Shown: in pieces, positions 27,531 to 36,258 of the stretch
How the letters are laid out: each line of letters starts with the position of its first letter
Position numbering within the stretch: position 1 is the stretch's first letter
NCBI RefSeq assembly: GCF_030931715.1
Contig: NZ_CP133261.1
Location: 1,364,001-1,428,000 of the forward strand
DNA length: 64,000 nucleotides
Source: Tissierella sp. MB52-C2
GTDB taxonomy: Bacteria > Bacillota > Clostridia > Tissierellales > Tissierellaceae
Direction of reading: 5' to 3'
Notes under the pieces: model-generated
What the model saw: only the letters and a program-made list of their open reading frames with translations
Told to the model about the DNA's origin: nothing
The model's database searches: none
Made by a program: the position numbers and the translations under genes

Positions 27531-28763
27531 ATGAAAAGATTTATTTGTTTAATCATGGCAATATCAATTTTACTGGCAGGATGTGCTCCAGCTAAAACAA
27601 CACAAACAGAAATATCAGAACAACCAGGGAAATATAGGACATTACTATCGCCAAAAAATAAGTTGAGCATTGTGAGAAAACCTGGTGCTGCAGATTATTC
27701 TTTTATTAATCCCGGAAAAATGAAAGAGTTGCCAAGCTATGACCCAGATTTAGATGAAATATGGCAGATTGACTTGAGCAGCAGCGATTTAACAGAGCTT
27801 GATTTATCAGAAAGGCTTAACGACTTGCTTAATGCTAGTTTTGATAGCAAAACTCAATGGCCAGATAAATTACCTGATGGGTTTGATCCACAGATGCTAA
27901 TGGAATTAGGGAAAAATCCTGGACTGGGAGTAAGAGAACTTCATAAAAAAGGAGTCACTGGAAAGGGAATTGGTATAGCAATAATTGACCAAAGTTTATT
28001 AGTTGATCATGTAGAGTATAAAGAACAGTTAAAACTGTATGAAGAGATCCATTGTGCTGATGAAGAGGCAGTAATATTTGGACCAGTAGTGGCATCTATT
28101 GCTGTAGGTAAGACTGTTGGAGTAGCACCTGAAGCTGATCTTTATTATATTGCTGAAACACATGGAGATGTTAAAAATGGAGAATTTGAATGGGATCTTT
28201 CTTGGATTGCAAAATCTATTGATCGTATTGTAGAGATTAATAAGATACTGCCTAAAGGGGAAAAAATCAGAGTTATATCAATTTCTTTAGGAGTAGGAGG
28301 AAAGATGAATGGATACGAGCAAGTCTTTGATTCAATTGAGAAGGCAAAACAGGAAGGAATTTATACTGTATATGTAGATAGTGATCCATATTTTGGGCTT
28401 GGTCGTGACCCTTTAAAAAGTCCAGATGATATTACTTCATTTACAATAGGGGATTTTTGGAAAAATCAAAGATATGAAAATCAACGACTTTTGGTTCCTA
28501 TGGATTATAGATGTACTGCAAGTCCTACAGGTGTTGATGATTATGTTTTTTATAAAGAAGGTGGTATGAATTGGACAGTACCTTATATTGCAGGATTATA
28601 TGCACTAGCATGTCAAGTGAATCCTGATATTACACCTGAAGATTTTTGGAGAGAAGCATTTAGCACAAGTGATACAATTTCTGTTGATAACAATAGTCAA
28701 GAGAAACTTGGTAAAATAGTTAATCCAATAAAATTGATTGAAAAGATTGGGAAGATAAAATAG
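27531..28763 (+). CDS. Subtilase-fold lipoprotein, catalytically dead
   Basis: The 410-residue protein carries a lipoprotein signal peptide (LLAGC, Cys18), a pro/linker region and a subtilisin-like S8 domain from about residue 130. The catalytic Asp153 is kept (AIIDQ), but the His position is Phe183 (IFGPVVASIAVGKTVG) and the nucleophile position is Asn347 (GGMNWTVPYIAG), where the neighbouring paralogue has His183 and Ser352. It therefore cannot act as a serine protease. It is intact, with a good GGGGAGG site, and follows the M56 gene by 21 bp, so it may be a binding partner, inhibitor or sensor for the active subtilase next to it. Confidence 0.88.
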   Translation: MKRFICLIMAISILLAGCAPAKTTQTEISEQPGKYRTLLSPKNKLSIVRKPGAADYSFINPGKMKELPSYDPDLDEIWQIDLSSSDLTELDLSERLNDLLNASFDSKTQWPDKLPDGFDPQMLMELGKNPGLGVRELHKKGVTGKGIGIAIIDQSLLVDHVEYKEQLKLYEEIHCADEEAVIFGPVVASIAVGKTVGVAPEADLYYIAETHGDVKNGEFEWDLSWIAKSIDRIVEINKILPKGEKIRVISISLGVGGKMNGYEQVFDSIEKAKQEGIYTVYVDSDPYFGLGRDPLKSPDDITSFTIGDFWKNQRYENQRLLVPMDYRCTASPTGVDDYVFYKEGGMNWTVPYIAGLYALACQVNPDITPEDFWREAFSTSDTISVDNNSQEKLGKIVNPIKLIEKIGKIK

Positions 28764-28817
28764 TAATAGTAAAAGCTATTAGATAAGAAACTTCAAGTAT
28801 TAAGAAAGGGGTGTCTG

Positions 28818-31112
28818 ATGAAACGCATTACTGTCATAAAAATAATGGTTTCTTTGTTTGTTTTGATAATTATGCTAACAGGGTGTTCCGACAAAACTTT
28901 CCTGCAAAGTCTTGGGAAGACAGGTGTATATTCTGATTCCAATGAAAGTAGTGAAATAATTGAAATAGGTATACATAAGACTATAAAGCCTAATCCTGAA
29001 ATGCATGGAACTTTAGATTCTTTTCCTGAAGCTCCAAATGGCAATACTACCAGAATAGATGTTGGCAGCTATGATATAAGCAAGTTAGATCTTTCCAAGT
29101 ATGAAGATTTACTCTATTATATTCGGTTTAATACAAAGACTATTTGACCAGAAAAATTACCAGGAAATTTTGATCCAAATAAGATTATTGAATTAGGGAA
29201 AGATCCGGGACTTAATGTGCGTGATTTACATGCTCAAGGAATAGATGGAAGAGGAATATCAATTGGGATTGTTGATGTGACATTATTTACAGGACACGAT
29301 GAATATAGGGATAATCTTGTACATTATGAAGATATTCCTAAGAGTGATGTAGAGTGGCATATGCATGGTGCAGCAGTAGCGTCCCTTGCAGTAGGAAAAA
29401 CTACAGGAGTTGCTCCAGGGGCAAAGCTATATTTTATAGAAGCCTCATGGGATGACGAGAATGGCAAAGAAGGGGATATGACATACAAATATTATGCAGA
29501 AGGTATCCACAGGCTTTTGGATATAAATAAGCAATTATCTGAGAAAGAAAAAATAAAGGTGATTTCTATTTCTGCTAATCCTAGTCCGGATTATGGTGTC
29601 AGTAATTATACAGACTATGAAAAAGCTTTGGATAGGGCGAAAGAAGAAGGGGTATTTATTATGGCAGTCTCATCTGATGTGGATTATGGTTTTCGTTTTG
29701 GTGGACTTAGTAGAGAGCCTCTTGGTGACCCGAACGATCTTAATGCATATTATGCTACTGATTTGAATGAATGGAAGGACGAAGGCCGTATTTTCTTCCC
29801 AATGGGTTCTCGTGCCTTTGCTAGCTATGTAGGTGAGAATGATTACACATGGATACGATCAGGAGGAGCAAGCTGGACTGCACCATATATTGCAGGACTT
29901 TATGCTATGGCTTTGCAGGTTAATCCTGAAGTTACGCCGGATTCCTTTTGGAGTGCAATTGAAGAAACTGCTGATGTTAAAATGGATTCTGTCTATAATA
30001 AAAATATTTTAATTGCTAATCCTGTTAACTTGATTAGCAAACTAGCTGGAAAATCATATTCTGCATTATCCTCTTCGTCTCAGGCTATCATATTAAAGTC
30101 ATATGACGACATCAGTCAACTATTTTGGCCAAATAGAAGTGGAAATATCATTGAACAGAATCAATATAAACCTGAAGATATATTCACTTATTCTTTTGAT
30201 AATACAACTATCTTTAAAGGCAGCGAAGCTCTTGCTTCTGAAATTCTAGAAGGTGGGAAAAATCCAGGACTTGGAATTAAAAATTTGCACCAACAAGGGA
30301 TTACGGGCAAAAATGTTAATGTAGCTATCATTGACCAAAATATGTTGATAGATCACCCAGAATTTACTGGACGTATATTTTCTTATTATGATTCTGGCTG
30401 TTATCAGCCAGAAGACGAAGGTTCTTATCATGGTGCGTCAGTTACGGGCATTTTAGGTGGAAAAACAGTTGGCGTTGCACCCGAGGTTAATATTTATTAT
30501 GCTGCCGCCCCATCATGGGAACGGGACGCAAAGTACTTTGCGGACTGTCTTAATTGGGTTATTGAGCAAAATAAAGGGCTTCCAAAATCTGAAAAAATTC
30601 GTATAGTTTCTGTATCCTCTGCGCCAACAAGCGAAGGTAATTGGTATAAGAACGGAGAGCTGTGGGAGGAAGCAGTGCTTAAGGCTCAAAAAGATGGTAT
30701 AATGGTTATTGATTGTCGTGAGAATGATGATACTGGTTTTGTATTTTCTTCATATTACGATTTAGCTGACCGAGATAATGTAACCAAATGTGCCCCTGGA
30801 TATCCGGGAAACTATGAACGCGATTTTAAAGCTAAACCTTGGCAAAAAATGATTTTTGCACCAGCTTCATTTCGAACATTAGCGCAAGAATTTATAAAAG
30901 GTGAATATTGTTATCGTTATGATGGTGTTGGAGGACAGAGTTGGGCTGTTCCCTATGTATCCGGAGTGCTGGCACTAGGTTGGCAGGTAAATCCTAAATT
31001 AGACGGTGAAACAATGAAAAAACTTCTTTTCCGGTCAAGTTGGGTTAATGAGGATGGGCTTCACTTCATCAATCCTCCTGCTTTCATAGATGTTGTCCGC
31101 AAATCACATTAA
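28818..31112 (+). pseudogene. Tandem double-subtilase lipoprotein interrupted by a TGA codon
   Basis: One frame of 764 codons starts with a lipoprotein signal (LTGC, Cys23) and is interrupted once, by TGA at 29145-29147 (codon 110). The dead paralogue has Trp at the same residue 110, so the change is TGG to TGA. After the stop, two complete S8 domains follow: Asp153, His183, Ser352 (GGASWTAPY) and Asp506, His538, Ser708 (GGQSWAVPY). Both triads are intact. Unless the stop is read through or translation restarts at GTG 29217 (no ribosome site seen), no exported enzyme is made. It belongs to the BlaI-M56 cluster. Confidence 0.88.
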
Positions 31113-31156
31113 GCTGATTACTGATATTCGGTGAGACATATTAAATAGTTAGATCC

Positions 31157-31203
31157 AAAATCCTCAGAGGGCTGATAGCATTAGGGTTCTGGGGATTTTT
31201 TGT
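31157..31203 (+). terminator. Terminator of the BlaI-M56-subtilase cluster
   Basis: AAAATCCTCAGAG pairs with the downstream TTCTGGGGATTTT and is followed by a T run. It lies 45 bp after the tandem subtilase. Confidence 0.8.
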
Positions 31204-31497
31204 TTTACCTGCTACTCTCATCAAACTCTTTAAATCTGGCATATAGCGAGGCATTACATTAATATAATAATTCTTCTATGTAGAATAAATCATTGTTCAT
31301 ATATGCATAAACTAAAATTTTAAAGAGAGCTTTTGGTGATATTACGGGAGTTCTTTCAAGGTAAGAGTACGCCTTATTTTAATTTTTATAATTTGTAGAT
31401 ATTGACAATAGGTTAGAATAGAGATGGAATTGTGGGGTATATAAATATTATATTACTCATATATATAGAAAATTTACATAAAAATTGGGGGATATTT
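31204..31497. other. Intergenic region with a possible promoter
   Basis: No gene is seen. TTGACA at 31402-31407 with a weak -10 TGGAAT (31425-31430) 17 bp further could drive the methyltransferase gene that follows. Confidence 0.45.
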
Positions 31498-32079
31498 ATG
31501 ATATATCAAGGATTTGCAATTATGATTTTAATAGTTTTTTATGCTATTTATATTGGCAAAATGATAGGACAAAGGAAAAAGGGAATTCAGACAGATCAAA
31601 TAGCAAAGGGGAAAAAGGATAAGAAGTTGATGATAGTCGAAATCCTTATGAAGGTTGCCACATATAGTATCGTAGTTGTTGAATTAATAAGCATCTTTAA
31701 GAATACCTCAACTATGCCAAACTTGATTAGAATTGTCGGAATATTTTTTGGAATAATAGGTGATATAGTTTTTGGAGTGGCTGTATATACAATGAAGGAT
31801 AGCTGGAGGGCAGGAATTCCCGAAAATGATAAAACAACAATTGTAACAGATGGTATTTATATCTTAAGCAGAAACCCTGCATTCTTAGGATTTGATTTAG
31901 TATATATAGGCATATTGTTTATGTTTTTTAATTGGACACTTTTGATCTTTACAATTTTTTCAATTCTTATGTTACATCTGCAAATTTTACAAGAGGAAAA
32001 ATTCCTGCCAACTGTTTTCGGAGATGATTATATAGATTATTCTAAAAGAGTATGTAGATATATAGGAAGAAAGAGATAA
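31498..32079 (+). CDS. Isoprenylcysteine carboxyl methyltransferase (ICMT/PEMT)-like membrane protein
   Basis: The 193-residue polytopic membrane protein has the family's C-terminal SAM-binding region: GIYILSRNPAFLGFDLVYIG, then LQEEKFLPTVFGDDYIDYSKRV, with the conserved Glu pair and the final Arg-rich tail. ATG at 31498 is chosen because GGGGGA lies upstream; the longer frame from 31432 lacks a ribosome site. Bacterial members methylate small molecules, lipids or unknown substrates in the membrane. A second member, more distant in sequence, lies at 62542. Confidence 0.8.
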   Translation: MIYQGFAIMILIVFYAIYIGKMIGQRKKGIQTDQIAKGKKDKKLMIVEILMKVATYSIVVVELISIFKNTSTMPNLIRIVGIFFGIIGDIVFGVAVYTMKDSWRAGIPENDKTTIVTDGIYILSRNPAFLGFDLVYIGILFMFFNWTLLIFTIFSILMLHLQILQEEKFLPTVFGDDYIDYSKRVCRYIGRKR

Positions 32080-32135
32080 TTGCAATCCGATAAAGTTACG
32101 AATTAAAAAATGTTTTAAGTGAATAATATTATCTT

Positions 32136-32167
32136 GTTCCCTCAGATTTTGTTCTGGGGGGTTTTTT
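32136..32167 (+). terminator. Terminator after the ICMT-like gene
   Basis: The stem CCCTCAGA with TCTGGGGGG (wobble pairs) has a short T-rich loop and is followed by TTTTTT. Confidence 0.75.
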
Positions 32168-32435
32168 ACTTTTAAATGAATTTGATTGCAATAAAATGTA
32201 TCTAAGACAAATTAGTATTGAAGGCTATGATGAAGAAAGTAGGTTGTATTTTGAGATATGTAAAATAAATGAAATGTAAATTTATTTGATAAAGTCTATA
32301 TGATATAATAACCATAATTAAAAGGTTAAAGAACCATTGTGTACAAATTTAAGGGTATCGAAGGGTTTGCTTATAATTTTATGAAGGCGCAAGGATACCA
32401 ATACTTAGAAGATGAATAAAGAGGAAGTGATAATA
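32168..32435. other. Intergenic region with a short coding remnant
   Basis: A 26-codon open stretch at about 32339-32419 reads YKFKGIEGFAYNFMKAQGYQ and ends LEDE before a stop. It has no start signal and looks like the tail of a deleted gene; the family is not recognised. No other feature is seen. Confidence 0.35.
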
Positions 32436-33334
32436 ATGGAATATTGGTTTGGAGATTGTTCTGATTCAAATATATTAGTTATAACAGATAAAAAACAACA
32501 CAAAGAAATTAAATTTGTATTATCTTATTTAATCAGTAAGTCTATTAGATATATATTAGTTGATGATGAAGGATTTTCGATTTCTGAATATGAGCATCTT
32601 ACTCCATCAGACCTATTGGTTGTAGCATTATCTATTGATTCATTTGTTTTCAATAACTATAATAAATATTTTTCTCCGTTTAGTAAGCCTAAAAACTTAC
32701 TCAGTAAATATGTATTTATTAGATTAGATATTACTTCAAAGTCTTTAATGGAAGGTTTGAATACACCCCCAGAAGATTTTGAAAAAGTATATGAATACTA
32801 TAAATCTTTCCGAAAGATTCAAAACTTTGTGTAAAAAACAAATCTGGTACAGAATTGCAATTTGAAATAAATGAATTTAAAACTTGTAGCCATAGGATTT
32901 CTGACTATTCGGATAAAGCCTTTTTACCTCCTTCAGAACTTGATGTAGGAATTAAATTAGGAACTGCAAATGGAAAGATTGTTGTAGATTGTACCATAGG
33001 GCAAATTAATCAATATGGGAAATGGTTAGGTATGTTTGGATTGATTAAGAAACCTACAGTTATCAACATTAGAAATTCAATGATAACAGATATTGTTGGC
33101 AATGAAGAACTTAAAAAAATCCTTTTTTCTTTAGAACCTGAGTGTAGAATGTTAGTTGAGTTTGGTAAAGGGTTATCTACAATGACTCCCACAGGAACAA
33201 TTGGTATAGATGAAAGTATTATTGATACTTGTCACTTTGGGATTGGTGATGGAATTGGATTTGGTATAAATAATGAAGCCAGTATACATCTTGATATAGT
33301 AATTCATCAACCTAAAGTAGAAATTTTCAGTTAA
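32436..33334 (+). pseudogene. M29-like aminopeptidase, split by a 2-nt frameshift
   Basis: The first frame (32436-32834, ATG behind GAGGAAGTGA) gives an N-terminal half starting MEYWFGDCSDSNILVI. It stops in TTTGTGTAAAAAAC, and the next frame continues directly as KNKSGTELQFEIN through FLPPSELDVGIKLG, the conserved ECRMLVEFGKGLST segment, DTCHFGIGDG and NNEASIHLDIVI. Those C-terminal motifs, with metal-ligand Glu, His and Asp residues, match M29-type leucyl aminopeptidases and relatives. An extra GT in GTGT accounts for the break. The two halves together give about 300 residues, a normal length for the short form of this family. Confidence 0.8.
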
Positions 33335-33442
33335 GGATTATAGTATACATGAATAGTGTTCTTAGTGTCACTAATATATGGATAAATGTAATGTGTTATG
33401 GAAATTGTTTAATTATGCTATTTTAATAGATATTTACAGAAT

Positions 33443-33490
33443 AAAACTTACCTATACATGGGCAAAAAAGTATAGATAAGTTTTATTTTA
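33443..33490 (+). terminator. Terminator after the aminopeptidase pseudogene
   Basis: A 15-bp stem (AAAACTTACCTATAC with GTATAGATAAGTTTT, one wobble) is followed by a T-rich tail. It could work in both directions. Confidence 0.85.
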
Positions 33491-33565
33491 TTTAAATTAG
33501 ACAATATGTTAAAATTTAATCGGCATTAAGAAAGTGAATAGAATATTAGATGAGGAGTGGATTAG

Positions 33566-34555
33566 ATGAAAGGATTTAAATCTATATTAATAATTATTTT
33601 AGCTTTAGTATTAGTGACTAGTGGATGTTCAAGCAAAACAGATGTAATGAATGAAGTAAATAGCCAACAACCTAAAGCTGGAGAAGGTAATGAAGCAGTA
33701 AATGAATCGACGGAAGATGGTATAGAGTTTGTAGACACTAGTTATATAGTAAGTGCTGATTGGCTAAAAGAAAATATGGAAAAAGAAGATTTATTAATAT
33801 TGGATGCTAGGGGAGCAGATACTCATAAAAAAGGTCATATACCTGGAGCTGTAGCTATTACGTGGCAAGAGTTTTCAAATATGGAAGGTGCTCCTGGTAA
33901 AGACCCTAATTGGGGAACGATTCTTGAGCCGAAAGCTTTATCAGAAAAACTATCAGAGTATGGAATAACAGAGGGTAAAGAAATAGTAGTATATACAACT
34001 TCACCAGAGGGCTGGGGAGAAGATGGAAGAATAGTGTGGATGTTGAGAAGAGCAGGATATGACAATACAAAGATTTTAGATGGAGGGTTTGATTTCTGGA
34101 AATCAAAGGGTTATGAAGTATCCAAAGATGGTGTAGTACCAACTCCTGAAACTGTTATTGTAGAAGCATTAGATGATAAAACAAATATTGATACTGAAGA
34201 ATTAGCGAATAAGTTAAAGGATGTTGTAATAATTGACGTCAGAGGCAAAGATGAATATGAAGGAGCTACAAATTTTGGAGAACCAAGGGGAGGACATATA
34301 CCAGCAGCTATTAATATAACCTTCAATGAGTTTTTAAATAAAGATGGTACCTTAAAAACAGCAAAAGAGATAAAAGATATACTTGATTCTAATGGAATTA
34401 AAAAGGATGATGAAATCGTAACATATTGTACAGCAGGTATTCGTTCTGCTCATATGCAAATAGTATTGGCTATGATGGGTTATAATAACGTAAAGAACTA
34501 TGATGCTAGCTTCTATGGTTGGTCAGGAAATACTGATTTAGAAGTAGTGAAATAA
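33566..34555 (+). CDS. Double-rhodanese lipoprotein (sulfurtransferase)
   Basis: The 329-residue protein has a lipoprotein signal (SGC, Cys21) and two rhodanese domains (about 60-185 and 200-325). The first domain's active loop lacks Cys (TTSPEGWGEDGR); the second has Cys288 in YCTAGIRSAH, so only the C-terminal domain can carry a persulfide. This two-domain layout, one inactive and one active, is usual for thiosulfate:cyanide-type sulfurtransferases. It acts outside the membrane. It precedes a TVP38 protein and the arsenic operon, so a role in sulfur or metalloid stress is possible but not shown. Confidence 0.9.
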   Translation: MKGFKSILIIILALVLVTSGCSSKTDVMNEVNSQQPKAGEGNEAVNESTEDGIEFVDTSYIVSADWLKENMEKEDLLILDARGADTHKKGHIPGAVAITWQEFSNMEGAPGKDPNWGTILEPKALSEKLSEYGITEGKEIVVYTTSPEGWGEDGRIVWMLRRAGYDNTKILDGGFDFWKSKGYEVSKDGVVPTPETVIVEALDDKTNIDTEELANKLKDVVIIDVRGKDEYEGATNFGEPRGGHIPAAINITFNEFLNKDGTLKTAKEIKDILDSNGIKKDDEIVTYCTAGIRSAHMQIVLAMMGYNNVKNYDASFYGWSGNTDLEVVK

Positions 34556-34628
34556 TATAAATATAAACTATATATTTATATTATTTTTAGGAGAATAGAG
34601 ATATCTTTACAGGAAGGCTGTTGATATT

Positions 34629-35324
34629 TTGAAAAACATAAAGAAATCTACATGGATTAAATTAAGTGTTGTTTTGGGATTAATATGTATATATTTTTTT
34701 GTTGCTCCTGTTAGAAATGCTATAAAGCAAATTGTATTTATATTTAGTATGTTAGATGTAAATGCAGTAAAGGGATATATACTTTCCTTTGGTATATGGG
34801 CGCCTATAATATCATTTTTGCTTATGGTATTTCAATCAGTAGCTGCGCCACTACCAGCTTTCTTGATAACCTTTGCCAATGCAGGGTTATTTGGATGGGT
34901 AAAGGGAGCAATTCTTTCTTGGACATCTGCCATGGCAGGAGCAGTCTTATGCTTTTATATTTCTAAGATATATGGAAGAAATGCTATTGAGAAGCTGGCA
35001 TCTAAATTTGCTTTAGATGAAATAGATGGTTTTTTTGATAAATATGGAGATTATGCAATATTAGTGGCTAGACTTTTACCCTTTATATCCTTCGATATAG
35101 TTAGCTATGCAGCAGGATTGACAGCTATGAATTTTTGGTCTTTCTTTTGGGCTACTGGACTTGGACAACTTCCTGCAACTATTATTTATTCCTATGCAGG
35201 TGAAAAGCTAACGGGTGGAGCAAAAACCTTCGTCACTGGACTTCTGATATTATTTGCAGTTAGTGCTTTAGGATTTTTGATGAAAAAGATATGGAATGAG
35301 AAGAACAAAAAAAACATTAATTAG
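34629..35324 (+). CDS. TVP38/TMEM64 (DedA-superfamily) membrane protein
   Basis: The 231-residue protein has an N-terminal span and the re-entrant VTT/DedA core (FANAGLFGWVKGAILSW, then ARLLPFISFDIVSYAAGL and TGLGQLPATIIYSYAG), with conserved Gly, Arg and Pro residues. Members move lipids or small solutes and are often next to rhodanese or metal-stress genes. The start is TTG 34629, with AGGAAGG about 12 nt upstream. It is separated from the rhodanese gene by 73 bp, so the two may share a transcript. It ends before a terminator. Confidence 0.85.
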   Translation: MKNIKKSTWIKLSVVLGLICIYFFVAPVRNAIKQIVFIFSMLDVNAVKGYILSFGIWAPIISFLLMVFQSVAAPLPAFLITFANAGLFGWVKGAILSWTSAMAGAVLCFYISKIYGRNAIEKLASKFALDEIDGFFDKYGDYAILVARLLPFISFDIVSYAAGLTAMNFWSFFWATGLGQLPATIIYSYAGEKLTGGAKTFVTGLLILFAVSALGFLMKKIWNEKNKKNIN

Positions 35325-35335
35325 AGAGTATATTA

Positions 35336-35367
35336 GGATTGCTTCAAAAATGGAGCAATCCTTTTTT
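35336..35367 (+). terminator. Terminator after the TVP38 gene
   Basis: GGATTGCTTC pairs with GGAGCAATCC around an A-rich loop and is followed by six T residues. Confidence 0.9.
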
Positions 35368-35418
35368 AGGTTTATGAATACCATCCGCTTAGCGGATGGT
35401 ATTCATAAACCTAAAAAA
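35362..35418. repeat. 57-bp perfect inverted repeat in front of the ars promoter
   Basis: Two 28-nt arms (35362-35389 and 35391-35418) are exact reverse complements around a single T. The left arm begins with the T run of the preceding terminator. The outer T6/A6 ends make it a strong rho-independent terminator in both directions, and it insulates the ars promoter just downstream. Confidence 0.9.
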
Positions 35419-35442
35419 TATAAAATAGATAATACATTTATG

Positions 35443-35495
35443 TTGACAATACATAGATAATCATCTATATTAAATATATAGACACTTATCTATAT
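35443..35495 (+). promoter_or_regulatory. ars promoter with ArsR operator dyads
   Basis: TTGACA (35443-35448), a 17-bp spacer and TATATT (35466-35471) form a near-consensus promoter. The dyad ATAGAT-AATC-ATCTAT (35453-35468) sits between the boxes, and a second, ATATAGA-N6-TCTATAT (35476-35495), follows. ATAGAT/ATCTAT-type repeats are what ArsR-family repressors bind. Confidence 0.85.
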
Positions 35496-35512
35496 AGGGG
35501 GGTGAAGAGCAA

Positions 35513-35836
35513 ATGAAAAATTATGATGAAAATGCAAAAATACTAAAGGCTGTTTCTGATGCGAACAGATTGAAGATAATTGATATATTATCATGTGGTG
35601 AACTATGTGCCTGTGATATACTAGAGAATTTTGACTTTACACAACCAACACTTTCGCATCATATGAAGGTTTTGGCTGATGTTGGTTTGGTCAAAGTCAG
35701 AAAGGATGGAATTTGGAACTATTATTCACTAGATATGATTAAATGCAACAATATAATTAAATTTTTAAATGATATATTCACTGAATCTGACAATTGTATT
35801 TGTAAAGCAATTGATAATAAAGAATGTAAATGTTAA
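35513..35836 (+). CDS. arsR: ArsR arsenite-responsive repressor
   Basis: The 107-residue winged-helix repressor has the ArsR metal box ELCACDIL (Cys32 and Cys34) and the recognition helix TQPTLSHHMKVL. Arsenite or antimonite binding to the Cys pair should release it from the operator dyads in the promoter. Further Cys residues near the end (CICKAIDNKECKC) might add a metal site, which is unusual. It is the first gene of the operon, with a GGGGGGTGA ribosome site. Confidence 0.95.
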   Translation: MKNYDENAKILKAVSDANRLKIIDILSCGELCACDILENFDFTQPTLSHHMKVLADVGLVKVRKDGIWNYYSLDMIKCNNIIKFLNDIFTESDNCICKAIDNKECKC

Positions 35837-35851
35837 TAGGAGGAGATTCAA

Positions 35852-36211
35852 TTGAAAAAGATGGAAATATTTGATCCAGCCATGTGTTGTTCTACAGGAG
35901 TTTGTGGACCTTCTGTAGATAAAAATCTATTAAGAGTTGCTACACTTTTAAATAGGTTGGAGAAGAAAGGTGTAAAAGTAGAGAGACATAATCTAACTAG
36001 TGACCCAAAATCATACGTGGATAATAGTATTGTAAATAAATTACTGCTTGATAACGGAGTAGATATTCTGCCTATAACTATGGTTGATGGAGAGGTAGTT
36101 AAAACAAAGGAATATCCAACAAATGAAGAGTTTGTAAAGTTACTTGAAATACCTGAGGAGTATATTATGTCTGAATTAGGTGCTAGAAAGGCTAGAAACG
36201 AAAAACAATAA
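35852..36211 (+). CDS. arsD: ArsD arsenic metallochaperone
   Basis: The 119-residue protein carries Cys12, Cys13 and Cys18 (MCCSTGVCGPS), the arsenite site through which ArsD hands As(III) to ArsA. The usual DILP motif follows (GVDILPITMVDG). The start is TTG 35852 behind AGGAGGAG. It lies 15 bp after arsR and 47 bp before arsA, as expected for a chaperone-ATPase pair. The C-terminal Cys pair of some homologues is absent. Confidence 0.95.
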   Translation: MKKMEIFDPAMCCSTGVCGPSVDKNLLRVATLLNRLEKKGVKVERHNLTSDPKSYVDNSIVNKLLLDNGVDILPITMVDGEVVKTKEYPTNEEFVKLLEIPEEYIMSELGARKARNEKQ

Positions 36212-36258
36212 TTTTATAGAGGAGTGGCTATTGTTAATATAGGTGAGGAGGAGATAAG

